Shown here: one piece after another, positions 1-6,068 of the stretch | Layout: each line of letters starts with the position of its first letter | Numbering within the stretch: position 1 is the stretch's first letter | Assembly: GCA_964408175.1 (NCBI GenBank) | Contig: CAYOYL010000022.1 | Coordinates: forward strand, 1 to 6,268 | Direction of reading: 5' to 3' | From: JAFGKM01 sp964408175 | GTDB lineage: Bacteria > Ratteibacteria > UBA8468 > B48-G9 > JAFGKM01 | DNA: 6,268 nucleotides | The notes under the pieces: generated by a model | The model's input: the letters and a program-made list of their open reading frames with translations, nothing else | What the model was told of the DNA's origin: nothing | The model's database searches: none | Translations under genes and position numbers: made by a program

Positions 1-251
1 CCTCCCTGCCCGGAGAGTTGTTCGTTGAGTGGGGACTGAAGATAAAAAAGGAGAGTCCGTTCAGGTGGACATATCCTGTAGAACTGGGGGGAGACTACCT
101 GGGTTATATGGTTACTGAAAGGGCATGGCAGGAAGGGGGGTATGAATCCCTGATTGCCAGAAGTGCCAGACCGAAACGAGAGGGTGTTGAGATGATGGTT
201 GAAGAGGCCCTGCAGATGCTTCAGAATCTCTATAAAGGGGATGAAAAATGA
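1..251 (+). CDS. Neutral/alkaline ceramidase-like protein, C-terminal fragment
   Basis: The reading frame is open from the left edge (first full codon at 3), so this is the C-terminal part (about 82 residues) of a longer protein whose start lies outside the window. Visible pieces are an LPGELF segment, IKKESPF, GDYLGYMVT and the EGGYES block, followed by a helical tail. This series matches, from memory of the family, the end of the conserved N-terminal domain of neutral/alkaline non-lysosomal ceramidases, where an N/G-D-Y-x-G-Y-x-x-T segment and an E-G-G-Y-E segment recur. Many environmental bacteria carry short stand-alone versions of this domain whose substrate is unknown, so ceramide hydrolysis should not be assumed. 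The stop overlaps the next gene's start by 4 bases (ATGA), so the two are probably translationally coupled. Catalytic residues are not in the visible part. Confidence 0.72.
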   Translation, partial: SLPGELFVEWGLKIKKESPFRWTYPVELGGDYLGYMVTERAWQEGGYESLIARSARPKREGVEMMVEEALQMLQNLYKGDEK

Positions 252-1318
252 AAAAATGGAAGGTGGGTATTGTAGGTCTGTCGAGAGGTAGAGGTTTTGT
301 GAACGTCTTTGCTGCACATCCCGAAGTGACTGTAACCGCTGTCTGTGATGTAAACGAGAAAAAGACTGCCGATGTTGGCGACGCATTTCATCTGCCCGAT
401 ACAGGAAGATTTACAAAATTTGACGATTTCATCAATGCAGATATGGATATCGTGATGGTCGCCACCCCCATCCCTCTGCATACCGAACACACCGTCAGGT
501 CACTACAGGCAGGCAAACACGTCCTCTGTGAACAGACTGTCGCATATACCATTGAGGAATGCCAGAAGGTGGTGGATGCCGTGAAAAAAAGCGGGAAAAA
601 GTATATGATGGCGGAAAACTACTGCTATTTTCACTACATCAGGGAGTGGAAAAAGGTTATTGAGGCAGGGAAACTGGGGGAAATCGTATATGCGGAAGGT
701 GAGTATATACATGAGATTGTCAACCTTCTGGTCAACAAAGAGACAGGTGAATACCACTGGAGACATGAAAGACCACCCATATGGTACTGCGCACACACTC
801 TGGGACCTGTACTTATGCTTATGGATGACCTTATAGTAAAAGGCTGCGGCGTCACAAGCGGATTCAGGTCCTTTCCGCAGTACAAAGACCACCCCGGGTT
901 TCTGGACTTTGAACTCGGCCTCTTCAAAACAGAAAAGGGTGCCGTTGTTAAGATTCTGCGCAGTCAGGTTCCTGCATCCCCTCACTTTGTCTGGTACTCC
1001 CTCTACGGAACCAAAGGACACATAGAGAACAAACGTGCCAGAGGTGAGGGTCTTCTTTTTATAAGAGATGAGTCACCTCAATCCGGCGAGGCCTTTACCA
1101 GCGAGACCGTTGACCCCGATGCACCTGAAGAGGCAAGACACGGCGGGCACGGAACATCAGAGTACTACCTGATAAGGGATTTTCTGGCATCCATTGAAAA
1201 CGATACAAAACCTCCCATAGATGTTATACGCGCAACAGAGTGGACGATACCCGGCATCATTGCACACCAGTCCGCTATGGAGGGAGGCAGGTGGATGGAC
1301 GTACCTCTTCTGGGATGA
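248..1318 (+). CDS. Gfo/Idh/MocA family NAD(P)-dependent oxidoreductase
   Basis: This is a 356-residue protein of usual family length. Residues 5-16 (KVGIVGLSRGRG) form the glycine-rich Rossmann loop, D34 at the end of the second strand is the expected ribose-binding acid, and ATPIPLH (72-78) is the usual strand-loop next to the cofactor. Residues about 125-350 form the C-terminal alpha/beta substrate domain. The family's catalytic E-K-P motif is replaced by E95-Q96-T97, so the usual lysine is absent; several divergent subfamilies vary here. H183 sits near the position of the usual substrate-pocket histidine. Family members oxidise or reduce sugars, inositols and their derivatives in the cytoplasm; the substrate here is unknown. 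The ATG at 248 follows an AAAGGGG ribosome binding site at 234-240 and overlaps the upstream stop, which supports this start. Its neighbours suggest a role in breakdown of a sulfated or substituted glycan or glycolipid. Confidence 0.9.
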   Translation: MKKWKVGIVGLSRGRGFVNVFAAHPEVTVTAVCDVNEKKTADVGDAFHLPDTGRFTKFDDFINADMDIVMVATPIPLHTEHTVRSLQAGKHVLCEQTVAYTIEECQKVVDAVKKSGKKYMMAENYCYFHYIREWKKVIEAGKLGEIVYAEGEYIHEIVNLLVNKETGEYHWRHERPPIWYCAHTLGPVLMLMDDLIVKGCGVTSGFRSFPQYKDHPGFLDFELGLFKTEKGAVVKILRSQVPASPHFVWYSLYGTKGHIENKRARGEGLLFIRDESPQSGEAFTSETVDPDAPEEARHGGHGTSEYYLIRDFLASIENDTKPPIDVIRATEWTIPGIIAHQSAMEGGRWMDVPLLG

Positions 1319-1425
1319 AGATACTCTAAGACAATCTACCGGTACTTCACCACAGACCATTTCCACAGAAATTCAACATAAGGGAAAACACAAGGTACAA
1401 ACGAAATAATGTGAAGAAGGTATTG

Positions 1426-1436
1426 AAAGGGAGGTG
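1426..1436 (+). promoter_or_regulatory. Ribosome binding site of the sulfatase gene
   Basis: AAAGGGAGGTG is a near-perfect Shine-Dalgarno sequence placed 7 bases before the GTG at 1444. The alternative GTG at 1411 in the same frame has no purine-rich site before it, and this Shine-Dalgarno would fall inside the coding region. It therefore fixes the start at 1444. Confidence 0.8.
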
Positions 1437-1443
1437 CATTTTT

Positions 1444-2874
1444 GTGAAAAGGTATAACATCCTGCTTATCATTACGGAACAGCAGCGCGGTGACTGCCTC
1501 GGTTGTGACGGACATCCTGTACTTTTAACCCCAAATATGGATAATATTGCCCGCAACGGAGTGAGGTTTGTAAAATCGTATGCCAACTGCCCTGTGTGCC
1601 AGCCGGCAAGGCGCACCATCCTTTCCGGACAATATCCTTCAACCCACGGGCTGCTCTCCAACAACGACGGCGTGCAGTGGCAACCGAAGGCTACGCTGCC
1701 TCAGGTCCTCAGGAACAACGGTTATCAGACACGATGGATAGGCAGGGACCATCACCAATATCCAAAAAGGGCGCGTTTTGGTTACGATGAGATGGAGAAT
1801 GGGGGATATACCCCGGGTTCTAACTACTATGACTGGCTAAAAGAACATGCCCCTGCTGACAGCGGAGGATGGTATGGCGGTGGGGTAATGCATAATGACT
1901 GGACTGCAAGACCCTGGCCTCTGGCAGAATATCTGCATGAGACAAATTGGACTGTACAACGCGCTCTTACCTTCCTTGGAAGGAGAGACCCTACCTGTCC
2001 TTTCTTTCTAACCCTCTCTTTTATTGCGTCCCATCCTCCCCTCCAGCCACCTGCATTCTATTTTGACAGGTACCTGCGCACAGGCGTCCCAGAGCCGTAT
2101 ATCGGTGACTGGGCGAAGCTGCCGGGGCAGGAGAAAGAAGACCTTGTAGCACCCAACAGGATTGACCTGAAGGGAGAGGCTCTTCTCAGTGCGAGGGCTG
2201 CCTATTATGGACTGATTAACCATATTGACGACCAGTTGCGCCGGGTTATCAACAACGTTACAGGCTTGAGTCACCGTCAGGATACCATTATCTGTTTTGT
2301 CAGCGACCACGGGGAGATGCTCGGCGACCACTATCTATGGCGTAAACAGGTAGGCTATGAAGGCTCGGCACGCATCCCTTTCCTTTTAAGTGCTCCTGCG
2401 GAACTGAATGTAACACCCGGAACAGTCATCAATACACCTGTGACACAGGCAGATATTATGCCTACACTTCTGGATATGGTTGGCATAGATATACCTGATA
2501 CAGTGGACGGGCAGAGCCTCTTACCCTTGATGACAGGCAGGTCTGAGATAAAAAGGGAATATGTGCATATTGAACACAGCGGATACCCTCATGCGCTTAC
2601 CGACGGACATGAGAAGTATATGTGGAACCCTGCAGATGGTGGTGAACAGTTATTTGACATGGACAGGGACCCCCATGAGTTGCATGACATAACCTTGGAG
2701 GATGGAGGGGATGAACGTATGGAGATATGGCGTAGACGCCTCATTGAGGTGCTGAAAGGCAGACCTGAAGGTTTTACCGACGGAGAGAAACTTATTGCCG
2801 GCAGACCCAGAATGTCCTGTCTTGAGCATGCCGGGCCGCGGGAGACCTTTGAAAGGAAATGTTTCGTTACGTAG
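1444..2874 (+). CDS. Sulfatase, Cys-type (formylglycine-dependent arylsulfatase family)
   Basis: This is a 476-residue type I sulfatase that hydrolyses sulfate esters. C52-Q-P-A-R56 followed by S61-G62 fits the C-x-P-x-R-x4-(S/T)-G signature; Cys52 would be converted to formylglycine, and R56 is the supporting arginine. The N-terminal strand NILLIITEQQRGD (5-17) carries the calcium-binding E12-Q13, where relatives usually have D-Q. SDHGEMLGDH (287-296) supplies D288 and H289 as further metal ligands, and K301 follows in WRKQ. The C-terminal subdomain has the usual block ending in LFDMDRDPHELHD. No signal peptide is visible, so the protein is probably cytoplasmic unless a further upstream start exists, which is unusual for polysaccharide sulfatases but fits desulfation of an imported small sugar. 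A maturase (anSME or FGE) must be encoded elsewhere. It probably belongs with the oxidoreductase 125 bases upstream; no convincing promoter is visible in that gap. Confidence 0.93.
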   Translation: MKRYNILLIITEQQRGDCLGCDGHPVLLTPNMDNIARNGVRFVKSYANCPVCQPARRTILSGQYPSTHGLLSNNDGVQWQPKATLPQVLRNNGYQTRWIGRDHHQYPKRARFGYDEMENGGYTPGSNYYDWLKEHAPADSGGWYGGGVMHNDWTARPWPLAEYLHETNWTVQRALTFLGRRDPTCPFFLTLSFIASHPPLQPPAFYFDRYLRTGVPEPYIGDWAKLPGQEKEDLVAPNRIDLKGEALLSARAAYYGLINHIDDQLRRVINNVTGLSHRQDTIICFVSDHGEMLGDHYLWRKQVGYEGSARIPFLLSAPAELNVTPGTVINTPVTQADIMPTLLDMVGIDIPDTVDGQSLLPLMTGRSEIKREYVHIEHSGYPHALTDGHEKYMWNPADGGEQLFDMDRDPHELHDITLEDGGDERMEIWRRRLIEVLKGRPEGFTDGEKLIAGRPRMSCLEHAGPRETFERKCFVT

Positions 2875-2981
2875 TGAAGACCTCAGGGGTTCTAATGAAA
2901 CATAAAAAAGGGAATAAAGAATATCATTATCCGGGCAAAAAAAAACCTGCGGCTATATAAAAAAAGTAGCCTGTCCCCTTT
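2875..2981. other. Convergent intergenic gap, AT-rich, weak terminator-like structure
   Basis: This gap lies between the sulfatase stop and the thioredoxin reductase stop on the opposite strand. It holds several A/T runs and one small inverted repeat, GGCTA (2951-2955) with TAGCC (2967-2971) around an 11-base A-rich loop. Read leftwards, the stem is followed after five bases by nine T; read rightwards, by TGTCCCC and five T. It could act as a poor two-way terminator. The stem is only 5 bp, so this is tentative. No gene is seen. Confidence 0.35.
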
Positions 2982-3899
2982 TTATTTGAGGTGCTTTTCG
3001 GCGGAGAATGCCGCTATGGCTCCTTCGCTACAGGCTGTGACCACCTGATATAGAGACTTTTTAATTACGTCTCCACAGGCAAAAACACCTTCTACAGAGG
3101 TCTGCATATCTGAATCGGTTACTATATAACCTGCAGGATTCTGTTCAACCTTACCCTTGATAAAATCCACGTTGGGGTTCTGTCCGATTGAAACAAAAAT
3201 ACCACTTACATCCAAAGACTGCGTATTTCCTGTTTCCTTCTGTTTCAGGACTATCCTCTTTACCAGTTTCCCGTCACCTTCTATCTTTTCAACAATTGAA
3301 GAAAAAACCGGCTTAATAGAAGGGTATTTCTTTATCTCCTCCTGCAGATGTGGAGATGCTCTGAAACTGTCACGTCGGTGTATCAGGTAACAGACCTCTG
3401 CATACCTTGTCAGGTATATTGCTTCTTCCAGTGCAGAGTCTCCACCGCCTATCACGGCAATCTTTTTGTCCTTGAAGAAGGCTCCGTCGCATACCGCACA
3501 GAAGGATACCCCCCTGCCTGTATATTCAGATTCACCTTCAACCTCAAGTCTCTTCCTTGATGACCCGCTGGCTATTATCAGAACCCTTGCTGTTATCTCT
3601 TGCCCATCTTTCAGTCTTACCTTTTTTTCGCCACCCGGTCCCCAGAAAACCTCTTCTACCTCACCCTGTAAAATCTCACCGCCAAACTTAACGTACTGTT
3701 CCTGCATCTTCTCTGCCAGTTCCGGGCCAGGAACACCTTCAGGGAAGCCCGGGTAGTTATCCACCTTCTCCGTAATCAACATACCGCCACCCGGGAAAAA
3801 TTTCTCAATAACAACTGTCTCTATTCTTGCCCTTAAACAGTATATCCCTGCAGTCAGCCCTGCAGGACCTGCCCCGATAATAACAACATCCTTCGCCAT
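2982..3899 (-). CDS. trxB: Thioredoxin-disulfide reductase
   Basis: This 305-residue flavoprotein has the normal length of low-molecular-weight thioredoxin reductases, which pass electrons from NADPH through FAD to thioredoxin in the cytoplasm. Residues 9-14 (GAGPAG) form the FAD-binding Rossmann loop. C134-A-V-C137, followed by DG, is the redox-active dithiol. GGGDSA (151-156) is the NADPH-binding loop, and HRRDSFRA (174-181) has the arginines that select NADPH over NADH. GD at 276-277, followed by YQVVTAC (284-290), is the C-terminal FAD-binding segment. The ATG at 3899 is preceded by an AGGGGGAT ribosome binding site. It lies 86 bases downstream of the anti-sigma gene on the same strand with no obvious terminator between, so it is probably the last gene of that operon, although an internal promoter cannot be excluded. 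No thioredoxin gene is in the window. Confidence 0.96.
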   Translation of the reverse strand: MAKDVVIIGAGPAGLTAGIYCLRARIETVVIEKFFPGGGMLITEKVDNYPGFPEGVPGPELAEKMQEQYVKFGGEILQGEVEEVFWGPGGEKKVRLKDGQEITARVLIIASGSSRKRLEVEGESEYTGRGVSFCAVCDGAFFKDKKIAVIGGGDSALEEAIYLTRYAEVCYLIHRRDSFRASPHLQEEIKKYPSIKPVFSSIVEKIEGDGKLVKRIVLKQKETGNTQSLDVSGIFVSIGQNPNVDFIKGKVEQNPAGYIVTDSDMQTSVEGVFACGDVIKKSLYQVVTACSEGAIAAFSAEKHLK

Positions 3900-3985
3900 A
3901 CTAAAATCCCCCTATCTATCTTACAAATTTATCCCCTGTCTGATTTTCTAAAACTGATTCTGGAGTAAAGCAGGAGAGGACAACC

Positions 3986-4219
3986 TTATTTCTTATACCG
4001 TATCCTTATCTCATAATAAACCCTGTTCATTACCTTCTTAGGTACCTTTTTAGGCTTGTTGACCTCACGAGAAAAATAGATGGTTTTCTCAAGGGTATGC
4101 AGTAAAGAGAGACACCTTTCACACTCCTGAAGATGTTCCTCAAGCATATCTCTCATCAAAATATCAATGTCATCATCAATATATCTTGATATTAAACTGA
4201 TAATCTCTTCACAATCCAT
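3986..4219 (-). CDS. Soluble zinc-binding anti-sigma factor (ZAS / RsrA type)
   Basis: This 77-residue protein has C3, then H29-x3-C33-x2-C36, the metal site of zinc-associated anti-sigma (ZAS) domains. C3 to H29 are separated by 25 residues, the same spacing as C11 and H37 in Streptomyces RsrA. These are the only three cysteines in the protein. The rest is helical and charged, ending in a lysine/arginine-rich tail, with no membrane segment, so it is cytoplasmic. It would bind the sigma factor encoded 13 bases upstream and release it on a signal, possibly thiol oxidation. The ATG at 4219 was chosen because a GGGAG site precedes it and the family begins M-x-C at this point; an in-frame ATG at 4291 would add 24 unrelated residues and overlap the sigma gene. 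RsrA is somewhat longer (about 105 residues), so this is a compact relative. Confidence 0.85.
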   Translation of the reverse strand: MDCEEIISLISRYIDDDIDILMRDMLEEHLQECERCLSLLHTLEKTIYFSREVNKPKKVPKKVMNRVYYEIRIRYKK

Positions 4220-4223
4220 AGTT

Positions 4224-4228
4224 CTCCC
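4224..4228 (-). promoter_or_regulatory. Ribosome binding site of the anti-sigma gene
   Basis: Read leftwards, GGGAG lies in the 13-base gap between the sigma stop and the ATG at 4219, four bases before that ATG. It supports the short 77-residue form of the anti-sigma factor over a longer one starting inside the sigma gene. Confidence 0.6.
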
Positions 4229-4232
4229 ATAA

Positions 4233-4835
4233 CTAAACAGGTACCAATCTTCTCTCCCCGCTGATTCTGAAATACTCTGAGAGTTTATCACGCAGGTACA
4301 GCCTGCTCCTGTGCGACCTGGTCTTCACAGCCGATTCTGAGAGAGATAAAATTTCTGCTACCTCGGATATAGAAAGCCCTTCTATATCATGCAAGACAAA
4401 TACAGACCTGTACTTAGGGGGTAAGGCTTCTATCTCTCTATCAAGAATTTCTTTCAGTTCCTGGTTTTTAAGGTGGTCAACAGGGGTATTAGACCAGTCA
4501 GGAAGTTCTGTATCATAAATGGAATCCGCAGTTTTTTTCAGACTGGATGGAGGGACTCTTTTCCCTTTCCTCTTTCGCATCTTCATCAGAGCAAAGTTTG
4601 TTGCTATGCGGTACAGCCAGGTGGAGAAAGAGGAGTTTCCCTTAAACCTCGGCAGGTTCTTATATGCCGTCATATACGTATCCTGCATCACATCTGCAGC
4701 ATCCTCCTTGTTGTGGAGCAGTCTGTACCCGAGGTTATATATCCTGCTGCTGGTATCTTTCATCAACTGCTCAAAAGCCTTTATATCACCTCTTTTCGCT
4801 TTTTCCACCAGGGACGATTCAATACTTGTACTCAT
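4233..4835 (-). CDS. ECF-type RNA polymerase sigma factor (sigma-70 family, RpoE/SigR-like)
   Basis: This 200-residue protein has only regions 2 and 4, the ECF architecture. Region 2 (about 20-91) includes DAADVMQDTYMTAY (45-58), which binds core polymerase, and the SFSTWLYRIATN block (69-80), which recognises and melts the -10 element. An acidic linker (about 95-128) follows. Region 4 (about 131-187) contains LPPKYRSVFVLHDIEGLS and a helix-turn-helix, SISEVAEILSLSESAVKTR (155-173), for the -35 element. The ATG at 4835 has GGAG upstream and overlaps the preceding DUF167 gene by 17 bases, which implies translational coupling. The next gene encodes a zinc-type anti-sigma factor, the usual partner. 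Its targets are not visible; the co-located thioredoxin reductase gene suggests a thiol-stress regulon by analogy with SigR, but the exact ECF subgroup cannot be assigned by eye. Confidence 0.95.
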   Translation of the reverse strand: MSTSIESSLVEKAKRGDIKAFEQLMKDTSSRIYNLGYRLLHNKEDAADVMQDTYMTAYKNLPRFKGNSSFSTWLYRIATNFALMKMRKRKGKRVPPSSLKKTADSIYDTELPDWSNTPVDHLKNQELKEILDREIEALPPKYRSVFVLHDIEGLSISEVAEILSLSESAVKTRSHRSRLYLRDKLSEYFRISGERRLVPV

Positions 4836-5049
4836 TTATCTCCACTATCTTGTTCCTATTCTTCAGTCCCTTCACAATACTGAAGGATGACTTCGGCCTA
4901 TTGTAATATCCCGCTAAAATCTCTATCAGTCTCTTATTGGCTTTCCCCTCCACCGCCGGCGCATCTACCCAGACCTTTAAAAGATTATTCCCCTCTTCAA
5001 CTACCCTTGGTTTTCTGGAGTTGGCCGTTACCCGCACTGATATTCTCAC
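4819..5049 (-). CDS. DUF167 / YggU family protein
   Basis: This is a 76-residue protein of typical length for DUF167, a small alpha/beta family without an established function. The diagnostic core is present: APAVEGKANKRLIEILA (30-46; the family usually reads A-P-P-x-x-G-x-A-N) and a later GLKNRNKIVEI (61-71), where the family usually has G-x-x-S-R-x-K. The first strand is RISVRVTA. It is the first gene of the leftward unit and its end overlaps the sigma factor start by 17 bases. The start is uncertain: GTG at 5049 keeps the full first strand but has purines (AAAGG) directly against it, whereas GTG at 5037 has GGGTGAG at a normal distance but trims four residues. In many genomes DUF167 genes sit beside unrelated housekeeping genes, so its presence here need not imply a role in stress response. 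Confidence 0.88.
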   Translation of the reverse strand: MRISVRVTANSRKPRVVEEGNNLLKVWVDAPAVEGKANKRLIEILAGYYNRPKSSFSIVKGLKNRNKIVEINEYKY

Positions 5050-5055
5050 CCTTTA

Positions 5056-5084
5056 ATGATACCACAGTCAAGGGGTACAGTAAA
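5056..5084 (-). promoter_or_regulatory. Candidate leftward promoter of the DUF167-sigma-anti-sigma-trxB unit
   Basis: Read leftwards there is TTTACT (5084-5079), a 17-base spacer and TATCAT (5061-5056): 4 of 6 and 5 of 6 matches to the sigma-70 consensus. Transcription would start close to 5049, at or next to the first GTG, giving almost no leader. The match is moderate, and an ECF-type promoter could be used instead or as well; I found no convincing one. Confidence 0.3.
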
Positions 5085-5101
5085 CACTCCTTGTGCAGAA
5101 G

Positions 5102-5130
5102 TTGAAAAAGAGGTGGTATGGTGTTAAAAT
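5102..5130 (+). promoter_or_regulatory. Sigma-70-type promoter of the lipoprotein gene
   Basis: TTGAAA (5102-5107), a 17-base spacer and TAAAAT (5125-5130) match the housekeeping consensus at 5 of 6 positions each, with ideal spacing. Transcription would start near 5137, leaving a leader of about 50 bases before the ATG at 5186, which is preceded by a strong GGAAGGGGGG ribosome binding site at 5172-5181. Confidence 0.6.
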
Positions 5131-5185
5131 TAAGGCAGTGAAAAACAGGATGCATTAAAAGGAAGGAATTTGGAAGGGGGGATAA

Positions 5186-6010
5186 ATGTCTACCTTAAAG
5201 AGAGCAGGATGTTCGTTCTGGGTTGCGGCGGTACTACTGTTGTTCATATCTGCTGGATGTGCAATGAATCCAGATACCCGGGGATGGTGGAAACAGCCGG
5301 TTGTTTCTTCCGTGCTGGTTGCGCAGTACACTGAAAAACCGGTAGTGATGGATGGTAATCTAAATGACGTTATATGGAAAGACGTGCCTGTCTATTACCT
5401 TGACTTTGCGAGGGACCTCTACCTTCCTTTTGAGAAAAGGAGAGACCAGAGACCCGGAATTGACAGACTGATGGAGCCGGGAGAGGTGCGGCTGGCATGG
5501 GACGACAAATATCTGTACATAGGTATAAAATTTACTGACTCGGATATAGTGCAGGAAAGCGAGGAGAATCAGCAGCACCACTATGCCAGCGGCGACGTGG
5601 TTGAGATATTCCTCAAGCCGGAAAAAAGCACCTGGTACTGGGAGATATACGGGACCCCAAACGAGAAAAAAACGGTCTTCTGGTACCCCGGCAGAGGAAG
5701 GGCAGGACTGAAAAGTTGTTCCGAATCGGATATGAACCTTGATGATATTCTTATAGCGACACAGATTAAAGGAACCCTTAATAACTGGAAGGATAAAGAT
5801 GAGTACTGGACCATGGAGATGGCTATCCCCGTCAAGGGACTCACCGCACACGGAGACATACTCGGCCCCGGGTCAGAATGGAAGATACTGATAGCACGTT
5901 ATAACTATTCCATAGTTCTTCCGTGGAGAGAATTTTCAATGGTTCCGCAGTTGTCCGTGACAAATTATCATCTTCTGGAAGAGTATGGTATACTCAGATT
6001 TGAGAAGTAA
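5186..6010 (+). CDS. Lipoprotein with a CBM9-like (DOMON-type) carbohydrate-binding domain
   Basis: This 274-residue protein begins with a signal peptide: K5 and R6, a hydrophobic stretch (about 11-22) and the lipobox S-A-G-C25, so Cys25 is probably lipidated. Residue +2 is Ala, not Asp, which points to the outer membrane in a diderm cell. The rest is one beta-rich domain with landmarks of family 9-like modules: VMDGNLNDVIW (54-64), VRLAWDDKYLYIGIKFTDSD (101-120), GDVVEIFLKPE (136-146), YWEIYGTPN (151-159), YWTMEMAIPVKGL (207-219) and EWKILIARYNY (231-241). Tryptophan and tyrosine residues in these strands are candidates for stacking on sugar rings. No catalytic domain is attached, so it probably captures or displays a glycan at the cell surface; the ligand is unknown. 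It has its own promoter and is transcribed away from the sigma operon. Confidence 0.88.
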   Translation: MSTLKRAGCSFWVAAVLLLFISAGCAMNPDTRGWWKQPVVSSVLVAQYTEKPVVMDGNLNDVIWKDVPVYYLDFARDLYLPFEKRRDQRPGIDRLMEPGEVRLAWDDKYLYIGIKFTDSDIVQESEENQQHHYASGDVVEIFLKPEKSTWYWEIYGTPNEKKTVFWYPGRGRAGLKSCSESDMNLDDILIATQIKGTLNNWKDKDEYWTMEMAIPVKGLTAHGDILGPGSEWKILIARYNYSIVLPWREFSMVPQLSVTNYHLLEEYGILRFEK

Positions 6011-6068
6011 ACCCTAAGCAAAAAGATTGTCCTGATGATAAATTCCAATCGAGGGGGAGACATTGGTT

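Noticed and set aside
503..1021. Long open frame antisense to the oxidoreductase
   Set aside because: It is the reverse-strand shadow of a clearly real gene, with a low-complexity Phe/Leu/Cys-rich product and no domain.
1319..1425. A promoter or small gene between the oxidoreductase and the sulfatase
   Set aside because: No open frame with a ribosome binding site and no convincing -35/-10 pair was seen; it looks like plain spacer within a transcription unit.
1411..1443. GTG at 1411 as an earlier start for the sulfatase
   Set aside because: There is no ribosome binding site before it, the 11 extra residues have no family match, and a strong Shine-Dalgarno for the GTG at 1444 lies inside this stretch.
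3900..3985. SigR-like or sigma-70 promoter directly before trxB
   Set aside because: I searched the 86-base gap for GGGAAT-type and TTGACA/TATAAT-type pairs at standard spacing and saw only weak matches, so none is annotated.
4220..4291. ATG at 4291 as start of the anti-sigma factor
   Set aside because: It would add 24 residues unlike the family and overlap the sigma gene by 59 bases. The ATG at 4219 has its own ribosome binding site and gives the usual M-x-C beginning.
4473..4906. Open plus-strand frames over the sigma factor gene
   Set aside because: They are antisense to a sigma factor with all expected motifs, have Ser/Phe-rich products and lack ribosome binding sites.
5056..5075. TTGACT and TATCAT read leftwards as a promoter pair
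   Set aside because: The two hexamers are only 4 bases apart, so they cannot serve one promoter; TATCAT was paired with TTTACT at 17 bases instead.
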